The notes under the pieces: model-generated
Database searches by the model: none
The model's input: the letters and a program-made list of their open reading frames with translations, nothing else
Told to the model about the DNA's origin: nothing
DNA from: Pseudomonadota bacterium
Lineage (GTDB): Bacteria; Pseudomonadota; Alphaproteobacteria; Reyranellales; Reyranellaceae
NCBI GenBank assembly: GCA_018240695.1
Contig: JAFEFH010000015.1
Coordinates: 1 to 40,965, forward strand
DNA: 40,965 nt
Direction: 5' to 3'
Part shown: positions 15,173 through 22,682 of the stretch, one piece after another
How positions within the stretch are numbered: the first letter of the stretch is position 1
How the letters are laid out: the number at the start of each line of letters is the position of its first letter
Translations under genes and position numbers: made by a program

Positions 15173-16612
15173 ATGCATCTCGCCGAGAAGGCCGGTCTGT
15201 GGACCGAGGACCGCCAGAAGGCCGCGCGTGAGGTCGAGCGGCGCCTGAAGGCCGACCGCCTTTCGGTCGTGCGCCTGTCGTTCGCCGACCAGCACGGCAT
15301 CTTGCGCGGCAAGACCTATGTCGCGGGCGAGATCGCCGGCGCAATGAAGAGCGGCGTCGGCTTCAGCGCCACCATGCTGATGAAGGACACCTCGCACCGC
15401 ACGGTGTTCTCCGTTTGGGGCCAGGGCGGCGCGTTCGGCGCCAAGGAATGGGAAGGCGCGGCCGATGTCGTGATGCTGCCCGATCCCACGACCTTCCGCG
15501 TGCTGCCGTGGGCGCCGCATACCGGCTGGATGCTGTGCGACATCGTCTTTGCCGACGGAAGGCCGGTGCCGCTCGGCACGCGTCATCTCTATCGTCAATC
15601 CCTCTCCGCGCTGGCCGATGCAGGCTACGACTTCGTCGCCGGCCTCGAGGTCGAGTTCCATCTCTTCAAGCTCGAGCGCGCGCGGCTCGCGCTGGAGGAC
15701 GCCTCGCAACCCGGCCAGCCCGGCCCGGCGCCGGAGGTGTCGCTGCTGAACCAGGGTTACCAGTACCTGACCGAGCAGCGTTATGACGAGATGGACCCCA
15801 TCCTCGAGATCCTGCGCGCCAATCTCGCGGGCCTCGGCCTGCCGCTGCGCTCGCTGGAAGTCGAGTTCGGGCCCAGCCAGGTCGAGTTCACCTTCCGCGC
15901 CGGCACCGGCCTCGCGCCGGCCGACGACATGGTGTTGTTCCGCAGCGCCACCAAGCAGATCGCCCGGCGCCACGGATACCACGCGACCTTCATGTGCCGG
16001 CCGAAAATCCCGCACGTGATGTCGAGCGGCTGGCACCTCCATCAATCGCTCGTCGACCGCAAGACCGGCGCGAACGCGTTCGTCGACGCCAAGGAAGCGC
16101 TGTCACCGGCCGGCCTGCACTGGATGGCGGGCCTGCTGGCGCATGCGCCGGCCGCCGCCGCGTTCAGCACGCCGACGATCAACGGCTACGAGCGCTACAA
16201 GCCTTTCTCGCTCGCGCCCGACCGCGCCATCTGGGCGCGCGAGAATCGCGGCGTCATGGTGCGCGTGCTGGGCGGCCCCGGCGATGCCACGACGCATCTG
16301 GAGAATCGCGTCGGCGAGCCCGCCGCCAATCCCTACCTTTATATGGCGAGCCAGATCGCCTGCGGTCTCGACGGGCTCAAGACCAAAGCCGATCCGGGCC
16401 CGTCCGCCGACACGCCGTACGCGGTTGACGCACCGATGCTACCGCGCTCGCTGGCCGAGGCACTGGCCGCGCTCGACGCCAACAAGCCGCTGCGCGCCGC
16501 GTTCGGCGACTTCTTCGTCGATTACTACGTCAAACTGAAGCAGGCCGAGATCGACCGCTTCAGCAAGGGCCCCGAGGACTGGGAGCAGCGCGAGTATTTT
16601 TCGATCTTCTAG
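15173..16612 (+). CDS. Glutamine-synthetase-like gamma-glutamyl ligase
   Basis: 479 residues. Catalytic-domain motifs of the GS superfamily are present: GLEVEFHLF (metal Glu 159 and 161), SLEVEFGPSQVEF (Glu 229/231/238), SSGWHLHQSL (His 288 and 290), ENRGVMVRV and HLENRVGEPAANPY, the arginine-containing end motif. The adenylylation tyrosine loop of GSI is not recognisable. The family includes gamma-glutamyl-polyamine, gamma-glutamyl-anilide and gamma-glutamyl-isopropylamide synthetases, which join glutamate to an amine with ATP. Its placement directly after a Rieske oxygenase, rather than with glnB or glnE, favours such a catabolic ligase over nitrogen assimilation. The amine is unknown. No strong ribosome site is visible, fitting translational coupling. 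Confidence 0.88.
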   Translation: MHLAEKAGLWTEDRQKAAREVERRLKADRLSVVRLSFADQHGILRGKTYVAGEIAGAMKSGVGFSATMLMKDTSHRTVFSVWGQGGAFGAKEWEGAADVVMLPDPTTFRVLPWAPHTGWMLCDIVFADGRPVPLGTRHLYRQSLSALADAGYDFVAGLEVEFHLFKLERARLALEDASQPGQPGPAPEVSLLNQGYQYLTEQRYDEMDPILEILRANLAGLGLPLRSLEVEFGPSQVEFTFRAGTGLAPADDMVLFRSATKQIARRHGYHATFMCRPKIPHVMSSGWHLHQSLVDRKTGANAFVDAKEALSPAGLHWMAGLLAHAPAAAAFSTPTINGYERYKPFSLAPDRAIWARENRGVMVRVLGGPGDATTHLENRVGEPAANPYLYMASQIACGLDGLKTKADPGPSADTPYAVDAPMLPRSLAEALAALDANKPLRAAFGDFFVDYYVKLKQAEIDRFSKGPEDWEQREYFSIF

Positions 16613-16616
16613 TTCA

Positions 16617-16864
16617 GTCGTCCTGAGCGAAGCGAAGGACCTCACGGATCGACCGACGACGCCGTTGCCACCCTAGATCCTTCGCTGCGCTCAGGATGAC
16701 AAAAACGTCGTCCTGAGCGGAGCGAAGGACCTGACGGACCGACCGACGACGCTGTTGCCGCGCTAGATCCTTCGCTGCGCTCAGGATGACAAGGATGTCG
16801 TCCTGAGCGCAGCGAAGGACCTGACGGCTGGACCGAAGACGGTGTTGATCCGCTCAGGATGACA
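16617..16864. repeat. Three tandem 90-bp units of a REP-like inverted repeat
   Basis: Units start at 16617, 16707 and 16797 with an exact 90-bp period. Each has a left arm beginning GTCGTCCTGAGCG and a right arm ending GCTCAGGATGAC (right arms 16675-16700 and 16765-16790), so each unit can fold into a long imperfect hairpin. The third unit has lost about 22 bp from its right arm and ends near 16864. The array fills the gap between the GS-like gene and the convergent nitronate monooxygenase gene and probably acts as a bidirectional stop. The monooxygenase stop codon lies inside the third unit. This is the widespread element whose translated form reads HPERSEGS in many genomes. Confidence 0.85.
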
Positions 16865-17936
16865 GGGAGCGCATCACCTTCTCCGTCTCCTGAACCAGCG
16901 TGGTCACCAGCGCGCCGGACGGCATCTCGCGGGCGAGCGACGGGGCCTGGCCGCTCCAGAGCGGCATGAAGTCGGTCGAGCCCTTGGCCTCGGCCGCCAC
17001 GCGCAGCGGGAACGCCGCGCCCGCCGCCAGCGGGAACGCCGGCGCATCGGCGCTCATCGGGCCGACCTCGGCCACGTAGCGGTTGACGATGCCGCGCGCG
17101 GGACGGCCGGTGAAGACGTTGGTGAGCGTCGTGCTGTTGTCGTTGGCCTGCTTCAGCGCGGCGCGATGCATCGCGACCGTCTTGGCCTCGGGCGTCAGCA
17201 GGAAGGCCGTGCCGATCTGCGCCGCGGACGCGCCCAGCGCCAGCGCCGCGGCGATGCCGCGCCCGTCGCCGATGCCGCCGGCGGCGATCACCGGCACCTT
17301 CACCGCGTCGACGACCTGCGGCACCAGCGCCATGGTGCCGGCCTGCCGCGCCACGTCGTCGACCAGGAACATGCCGCGATGGCCGCCCGCTTCCGCGCCC
17401 TGCGCGATCACCGCGTCGCAGCCGTGCGCCTCCAGCCAGCGCGCTTCCTCGACGGTCGTCGCCGAGCTGATAACGGCGATGCCGGCCGTCTTGAGGCGGC
17501 TCACGAGCCTGGCGTCCGGCATGCCGAAGTGGAAGCTGACGACCCGGGGCTTGTACTCGACGATCACGTCGCAGAGCGCCGCATCGAACGGCGCGCGCAC
17601 CGGGCCGTTGGCGCCGGCATCGGCGGCGAGCCCGAATTCCTTGTAATAGGCCGAGAGGCGCGTGCGCCACCCGGCCTCGCGCGCGGCATCGGCGGCCGGC
17701 GCCCGGTGGACGAAGAAGTTCACCCCGAACGAGCGGCCGGTGCCCTGCCGCGCGAGCTGGATCTCCTGGCGCAATGTGTCGGGCGTCAGCATGGCGGCGG
17801 CGATCGAGCCCAGCCCGCCCGCTTCCGACACCGCGACGGCCATCTGGGTCGAGCTCGCGCCCGCCATGGGAGCTTGCAGGATCGGATGGTCGATGCCGAA
17901 CAGGTCGAGCAGCCGGCGATCGTTCCACTTCTTCAT
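16854..17936 (-). CDS. Nitronate monooxygenase family (NPD/2-nitropropane dioxygenase-like) flavoprotein
   Basis: 360 residues from ATG 17936 with GAGGAGA 8 nt upstream. TIM-barrel FMN enzyme: HPILQAPMAGASSTQMAVAV at the N-terminus, IAQGAEAGGHRG (substrate His and FMN loop), AAGGIGDGRGIAAALALGA and QIGTAFLLTPE (phosphate-binding loops). It oxidises alkyl nitronates, or may be a related enoyl-reductase-like member of the same fold. The last residues (LSS) and the stop are encoded by the third REP-like repeat unit, so the natural C-terminus may have been altered by repeat insertion. It is divergent from the amidase gene at 18004. Confidence 0.9.
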   Translation of the reverse strand: MKKWNDRRLLDLFGIDHPILQAPMAGASSTQMAVAVSEAGGLGSIAAAMLTPDTLRQEIQLARQGTGRSFGVNFFVHRAPAADAAREAGWRTRLSAYYKEFGLAADAGANGPVRAPFDAALCDVIVEYKPRVVSFHFGMPDARLVSRLKTAGIAVISSATTVEEARWLEAHGCDAVIAQGAEAGGHRGMFLVDDVARQAGTMALVPQVVDAVKVPVIAAGGIGDGRGIAAALALGASAAQIGTAFLLTPEAKTVAMHRAALKQANDNSTTLTNVFTGRPARGIVNRYVAEVGPMSADAPAFPLAAGAAFPLRVAAEAKGSTDFMPLWSGQAPSLAREMPSGALVTTLVQETEKVMRSLSS

Positions 17937-18003
17937 GCGTCTCTCCTCAAGCGTTTGCGCCATGGTACACTACGAAAAGACGCTTCGGCATCGAAAGGCT
18001 CAC

Positions 18004-19407
18004 ATGGACCTCTGGCAACTGGACGCGACCGACCTCGCCCGCCTCATCCGCACCGGCCGGGCCTCCGCCCGCGACGCCGTCGATTCGGTGCTGGGACGCC
18101 TGCACAAGGTCAATCCCGCGATCAATGCCGTGGTGCGGGTGTTCGAGAGCGAAGCGCGCGCCGCCGCCGAGACCGCCGATGCGGCCCAGGCTCGCGGCCA
18201 CGCGCTCGGCCCGCTGCACGGCGTGCCAGTCACCATCAAGATCAACGTCGATCTCGCGGGCACCGCCACCGACAACGGCGTCGTGGCGCTGAAGGATTTC
18301 GTCACGCATGCCGACAGCGCGGTCGTGGCCAACCTCAAGCAAGCCGGCGCGATCGTCGTCGGCCGGACCAACGCGCCCGCCTTCTCGATGCGCGTGTTCA
18401 GCGACAACGCCCTGCACGGCCGCACGCTCAACCCACTCGATCCCACGGTGACGCCGGGCGGCTCGAGCGGCGGTGCCGGCGCCTCGATCGCGACCGGCAT
18501 CGCGCCGATCGCGCACGGCAACGACATCGGCGGCTCGGTGCGCATCCCGGCATACTGCAACGGCATCGTCGGCCTGCGTCCCGGCCTCGGCCGCATTCCC
18601 TCGATCAATCCCAGCGCCGCGGCGGCCGGCCGGCCCGTCGGCGGCACCTTGATGGCGGTGCAGGGCCCGCACACCCGCACCGTGCGCGACGCCCGCCTCG
18701 CCCTGGAAGTAATGGCGCGCGGCGACCGCCGCGACTGGCGCTGGAACGACGTGCCGATGCAGGGCCCGCCGCCCGCGCGGCCGATCCGCGTCGCCCTGGT
18801 GCCGGAATTCCCGGGCGGCAAGACGCACCCCGCGCAGGCCGCCGCCGTGCGCCAGGCCGGCAAGCACCTGCAAGCCGCCGGCTATGCGGTCGACGAGATC
18901 CTGCCGCCCGACGCCGAGCGCGGGCCGGTCCTGTGGCACAACATCATCGCCACGGAGTCGGCGGCGACGCTGTGGCCGACCATGCAGAAGGTCGGCGATC
19001 CCGACGGCATCGCCGCCATGCGCGCGTGGCTGGAGCTGCACCCGCCGGCCGATCTCGCGACCTATCTGTCGTCGCTCACCGAGCGCGAGGGGCTGGTCTT
19101 CCGCTGGATGAGCTTCATGCAGCAGTGGCCGCTGATCGTGATGCCGACGCTGGCCGACCTGCCGCCCAAGCAGGTGACCGACACCACCAGGGAGGGCCAG
19201 GCGGCGATCTTCGAATCGATGCGGCCGGTCCTGATGGCGCCCCTGCTCGGCCTGCCCGGCCTCGCCGTTCCGGTCGGCCGCCACGGCAAGCTGCGCACCG
19301 GCGTGCAGATCCTGTCGATGCGCAATCGCGAGGATCTCTGCCTCGACGCCGGCGAGGCGATCGAAGCGGCCGAGGGCGTGGTGACGCCGGTCGACCCCGC
19401 CGGCTAG
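18004..19407 (+). CDS. Amidase-signature family hydrolase (second copy, divergent)
   Basis: 467 residues from ATG 18004 (AAAGG 7 nt upstream). Triad K79 (HGVPVTIKINVD), cis-Ser S154 (TPGGSSGGAG) and nucleophile S178 (GNDIGGSVRIPAY) is complete. It differs widely from the amidase at 4426 outside these motifs, so it is not a recent duplicate. It is expected to act on a small amide in the cytoplasm. Upstream, 67 nt separate it from the nitronate monooxygenase start. Its stop codon directly abuts the stop of the convergent phospholipase-D-like gene, with no base between them. Confidence 0.9.
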   Translation: MDLWQLDATDLARLIRTGRASARDAVDSVLGRLHKVNPAINAVVRVFESEARAAAETADAAQARGHALGPLHGVPVTIKINVDLAGTATDNGVVALKDFVTHADSAVVANLKQAGAIVVGRTNAPAFSMRVFSDNALHGRTLNPLDPTVTPGGSSGGAGASIATGIAPIAHGNDIGGSVRIPAYCNGIVGLRPGLGRIPSINPSAAAAGRPVGGTLMAVQGPHTRTVRDARLALEVMARGDRRDWRWNDVPMQGPPPARPIRVALVPEFPGGKTHPAQAAAVRQAGKHLQAAGYAVDEILPPDAERGPVLWHNIIATESAATLWPTMQKVGDPDGIAAMRAWLELHPPADLATYLSSLTEREGLVFRWMSFMQQWPLIVMPTLADLPPKQVTDTTREGQAAIFESMRPVLMAPLLGLPGLAVPVGRHGKLRTGVQILSMRNREDLCLDAGEAIEAAEGVVTPVDPAG

Positions 19408-21198
19408 CTACTTGATGATCTCGCGGAAGATGCAGTTGGCGACGCCCGGCCCCGAGACCGCGGCCTTCGACGACCACTCCCACATTGGGTTCCAGTAGGT
19501 CTCCAGCAGTTCTCCCGCCGCCTTCCTGTCGTCGACGATGTAGCCGAACTCCTGGAGGTTCACCGGATACATGTTGTCCGAGCCGATATAGAAGGCGCGG
19601 TCGTCGATCATCCAGAGCTTGGCGTGCGTGGCGAAGGGCTGGCCGTCGGGCCAGCGGTCGTCCGGTCCGAAGCGGAACGGCGCGAGATGGACGTGCTCGC
19701 AGAGCAGCGCGTTCACCGGATCGGGGCCCTTGCGGATCTCGAAGCGCGACAGCGGGTCCTTGTTCTCGATGCGCGCCTGCACCAGCTGGCGCAGGTGGCG
19801 GGCGAAGGTGCCGAGCGTCACGCCGTTCGAATAGGTGCTGCCGCTGTTGCCGACCGAGGCGTAGTCGGACAGCACGATGTAGACGTCACCCTCGCCGCGC
19901 CGCAGGAAGGTGACCAGCCGCTCGAGATTGCTCTCGGGGAACAGCGTGTCAGCGCGCGCGTAGGTGAAGCCGATATCCTGCTGGAAGATGCGGATCGTCT
20001 TCTGCGCCGCGCCCAGCATCAGGTCGCGCGCGAGGTCGCTCTGGTTGGCGAAGTCGTCGGTGATGCCGGCGGCCAGGCGGCCGACCGACAGGATCGGCAC
20101 GCCGCCCTTCGCCAGCGGCCCGGCCAGTGGTTGATAGGCCGGCGGGCAGCGGTGATCGGGCACGCTCTGGCCGCTGGCGACGCTGCGCAGCGAGATCGCC
20201 TTGCTCTGCCTGGCGTTGGCGCAGACATACTCCCACAGCCGGTCGGCGAAGCGCGAGGCGTCCGCCGCCGCCGGCCCGGTGAGGCGCATCGAGAGGTCGT
20301 GCACCGGATCGCCGATCAGATAGTCGGGCGACCAGAGATTGTGCCCGCCGACCAGCGCCTCGCGTCCGTCGACGGTGATGATCTTCGAGTGGTTCCACGA
20401 GAAGCTGTCGCAGTCGTCGAACGAGGTGCAGGAGCGCATCGCCGCGACGCTGATCCGCAACCGTGCGTTCGGCACGTCCTTCGCTTCCGCCGTCAGCCTC
20501 TCCAGCAGGTCGGACGCATCGACATTGGCCGGCGGGTACTGGCCGATCAGCACGCGGATCGAGACGTTCCGCCCGCTGCGCGCCAGCACGCCGAAGGCCG
20601 AGCTGAGGGCGCCGAGGAAGCGCGTGTCGGGGGCCGGTTGCAGCAGGTTGATGTCGACGCTGCGCCGTGCGCCCGCGATCAGGTCGTGGACACGCGGCAG
20701 CAGCGCGTCGGAATGGCCCATGCAGACCTTGCGCGCCGCCCGGCTGTTCGCCGCCGGCCAGATCGTGCCGCACGTCCCGCCGCCGCAGTCGGCGTCGGTC
20801 GTGCAGCGCGGCAGCAGCACGTCGCGGTCGCAGTCCTTGCAATCGAGCGGATAGAACTTCAGGTCGGTCGCGCGGCGGCCCCAATTGACCGGGGACTGCA
20901 CGATCCAGTCGCGTCCCAGCACGTTGCCGCCGGTGAGATCGTAGGTGACGCCGCGATAGCGGCCGCCATTGTCACTCTTCTCCAGCTCGGCCAACAGCTG
21001 GGTCAGCAGCGGCGTCGAGGAGGCCTGGTCGGGCGGCTTGATCCGGTGCGCCCGGATCAGCGCGGCCAACGGCGTCGAATCGTTCAGCTCGTAATGGTGG
21101 CCGGCCTCGTGGCGGCGAAACGCCGTGTTGGGCAGGTAGCCGCTGCACGATCCTAGGGTCAGGGCGATTAGGGCGGCAGCAAGGACGCGCGCGATCAT
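19408..21198 (-). CDS. Phospholipase D-like lipoprotein with cysteine-rich insert
   Basis: 596 residues. An N-terminal lipoprotein signal (MIARVLAAALIALTLGSC, lipobox L-G-S-C18) predicts anchoring in a membrane outside the cytoplasm. Two HKD motifs are complete: H270-S-K272 ... D277 followed by GGHN, and H525-A-K527 ... D532 followed by GSDN, so the enzyme should be active as a phosphodiesterase or transphosphatidylase. Between residues 120 and 159 lies a Cys-rich stretch (DCKDCDRD, CTTDADCGGGTC, KVC) likely held by disulfides. The long frame to 22002 is open by chance across the MetE-like gene. No ribosome site is obvious. The substrate could be lipid or nucleic acid outside the cell. Confidence 0.85.
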   Translation of the reverse strand: MIARVLAAALIALTLGSCSGYLPNTAFRRHEAGHHYELNDSTPLAALIRAHRIKPPDQASSTPLLTQLLAELEKSDNGGRYRGVTYDLTGGNVLGRDWIVQSPVNWGRRATDLKFYPLDCKDCDRDVLLPRCTTDADCGGGTCGTIWPAANSRAARKVCMGHSDALLPRVHDLIAGARRSVDINLLQPAPDTRFLGALSSAFGVLARSGRNVSIRVLIGQYPPANVDASDLLERLTAEAKDVPNARLRISVAAMRSCTSFDDCDSFSWNHSKIITVDGREALVGGHNLWSPDYLIGDPVHDLSMRLTGPAAADASRFADRLWEYVCANARQSKAISLRSVASGQSVPDHRCPPAYQPLAGPLAKGGVPILSVGRLAAGITDDFANQSDLARDLMLGAAQKTIRIFQQDIGFTYARADTLFPESNLERLVTFLRRGEGDVYIVLSDYASVGNSGSTYSNGVTLGTFARHLRQLVQARIENKDPLSRFEIRKGPDPVNALLCEHVHLAPFRFGPDDRWPDGQPFATHAKLWMIDDRAFYIGSDNMYPVNLQEFGYIVDDRKAAGELLETYWNPMWEWSSKAAVSGPGVANCIFREIIK

Positions 21199-21249
21199 TG
21201 GACAGCGACTTAAACTGCTTCCAGAGTGCCGCGCAAGAAGGAGCACAGA

Positions 21250-22281
21250 ATGGCCTCGGAGTTGTTGCAGACCACCGTCGTCGGGTCGTACCCCCAGCCG
21301 GACTGGCTGGTGAACCGCGCCATGCTGAGCAAGATCGTGCCGCGCACCCGCTACAAGGAACTGTGGCGCGTGCCCGAGGAATTCCTCGAACAGGCGCAGG
21401 ACGACGCCACCCTGCTGGCGATCCGCGACATGGAGCGGGCCGGCATCGACATCGTCACCGACGGCGAGATCCGCCGCGAGAGCTACTCCAACCGCTTCGC
21501 CACCGCGCTCGACGGCATCGACGACGAGAACCCGTTCGTGCTGACCAACCGCTCGGGCAATACCACGCCGGTGCCGCGGGTCGTCGGCAAGATCAGGCGG
21601 ACCCAGCCGGTCGAGCTGCGCGACATGCAATTCCTGCGCGCCAACACCCGGCACCTGGCGAAGATCACCCTGCCCGGCCCGTTCACCATGGGCCAGCAGG
21701 TGAAGAACGAGTTCTACAAGGACACCGAAGAGATGTGCATGGACTACGCCGCGGCGGTGAACGCGGAGGCCCACGACCTGGTGAAAGCCGGCGCCGACGT
21801 GATCCAGCTCGACGAGCCGTGGCTGCGCAACAATCCGGAAGAAGCCAGCCGCTACGCCGTGAAGGCGATCAACCGCGCGCTGGACGGCATCACGGTGCCG
21901 ACGGTCGTGCATCTCTGCTTCGGCTATGCCGCGGTGGTCACGGGCCTGAAACCCACCGGCTATTCGTTCCTGCCGCAGCTCTCCGACACGATCGCACAAC
22001 AAATCTCGATCGAGTCGGCACAGCCCAAGATCGACCTGGGCGTCCTGAAGGACCTCGCGCCCAAGAAGGTGATGCTGGGTGTGATCGATCTCAGCGATCC
22101 CGGGATCGAGACGCCGCAGAAGATCGCCGAGCGCATCCGCAACGGCTTGAAATACATCTCGGCCGACAAGCTGTTGCCCGCGCCCGATTGCGGCATGAAG
22201 TACCTGCCGCGCGCGACCGCGTTCGGGAAGCTGAAGGCATTGGCCGATGGCGCGGCGATCGTTCGCCGCGAGATTTCCTGA
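21250..22281 (+). CDS. MetE C-terminal-domain-like (cobalamin-independent methionine synthase family) protein
   Basis: 343 residues from ATG 21250 with AAGGAG 7 nt upstream. It covers only the catalytic barrel of MetE: TTVVGSYPQPDW at the N-terminus, GIDIVTDGEIRRESY, QLDEPWLRN, VHLCFGY (His and Cys zinc ligands) and PAPDCGMKYLPR (Cys zinc ligand). The N-terminal barrel of full MetE (about 350 residues) is absent, as in archaeal MetE and in the short bacterial paralogues. It probably transfers a methyl group to a thiol using zinc; the methyl donor is unknown and it need not be homocysteine-specific. It is divergent from the PLD-like gene by 51 nt. Confidence 0.88.
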   Translation: MASELLQTTVVGSYPQPDWLVNRAMLSKIVPRTRYKELWRVPEEFLEQAQDDATLLAIRDMERAGIDIVTDGEIRRESYSNRFATALDGIDDENPFVLTNRSGNTTPVPRVVGKIRRTQPVELRDMQFLRANTRHLAKITLPGPFTMGQQVKNEFYKDTEEMCMDYAAAVNAEAHDLVKAGADVIQLDEPWLRNNPEEASRYAVKAINRALDGITVPTVVHLCFGYAAVVTGLKPTGYSFLPQLSDTIAQQISIESAQPKIDLGVLKDLAPKKVMLGVIDLSDPGIETPQKIAERIRNGLKYISADKLLPAPDCGMKYLPRATAFGKLKALADGAAIVRREIS

Positions 22282-22323
22282 CGCGCTAACCCTTGGTCGC
22301 CGTGCCGTTCGGTTGGACGGTCT

Positions 22324-22563
22324 TCAGCGATTCACCGAGACGTTGCCATCCTCGTTCACGAGCAACTGGATCTCGGTGTCACCGCGCAACGCGCGGCCGT
22401 GCCAGACGCCCTGGGAATCCTGGGCGAGGCCGCGCACGTCGTTGTAGCCCGCGCGCTCGATCTCGCGGCGCGCCTGGTCGGCACCGGGATCCTGCGTGAC
22501 TTCCTGCGCCGCGGCGGAGCCTGCTGCGAGGCCCAGGACCAGGATCAAAAATGCAGCTTTCAT
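22324..22563 (-). CDS. Small exported PepSY-like protein
   Basis: 79 residues from ATG 22563, with AGGAGG 7-12 nt upstream, a very strong site. A signal peptide MKAAFLILVLGLAAGSAAAQ is followed by a mature part of about 58 residues. EIERAGYNDVRGLAQDSQG and GDTEIQLLVNEDGNV follow the helix-strand-strand pattern of PepSY domains, often seen in small periplasmic proteins. No catalytic residues are visible. It stands alone between the MetE-like gene and the divergent GMC operon. The domain call rests on pattern only. Confidence 0.75.
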   Translation of the reverse strand: MKAAFLILVLGLAAGSAAAQEVTQDPGADQARREIERAGYNDVRGLAQDSQGVWHGRALRGDTEIQLLVNEDGNVSVNR

Positions 22564-22682
22564 GATGGTCCTCCTAGCGAAAGAAACGCCTGCATTACGA
22601 ACGCGTTGCGGTGTCAATTAGGGCGATTCCGCGTCAACGCGATGTGCTAACCTCGCGGCCAAGCAAGACGGGGAAACGTCCT

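Noticed and set aside
16617..16864. Possible CRISPR array because of regular repeats
   Set aside because: Units are contiguous with a near-constant inner sequence and long inverted arms; there are no unique spacers and no cas genes.
16642..17928. Long minus-strand frame ending in residues like CHPERSEGS
   Set aside because: It is the shadow frame of the nitronate monooxygenase extended through the REP-like array; the HPERSEG string is the known translation of that repeat.
21199..22002. Extension of the PLD-like frame to 864 residues
   Set aside because: The extra part is antisense to the MetE-like gene and lies upstream of a clear lipoprotein signal peptide.
22602..22641. CGCGTTG/CAACGCG inverted pair between the PepSY-like gene and the GMC operon
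   Set aside because: Only 7 bp with a 26-nt gap in a very GC-rich stretch; too weak to call an operator.
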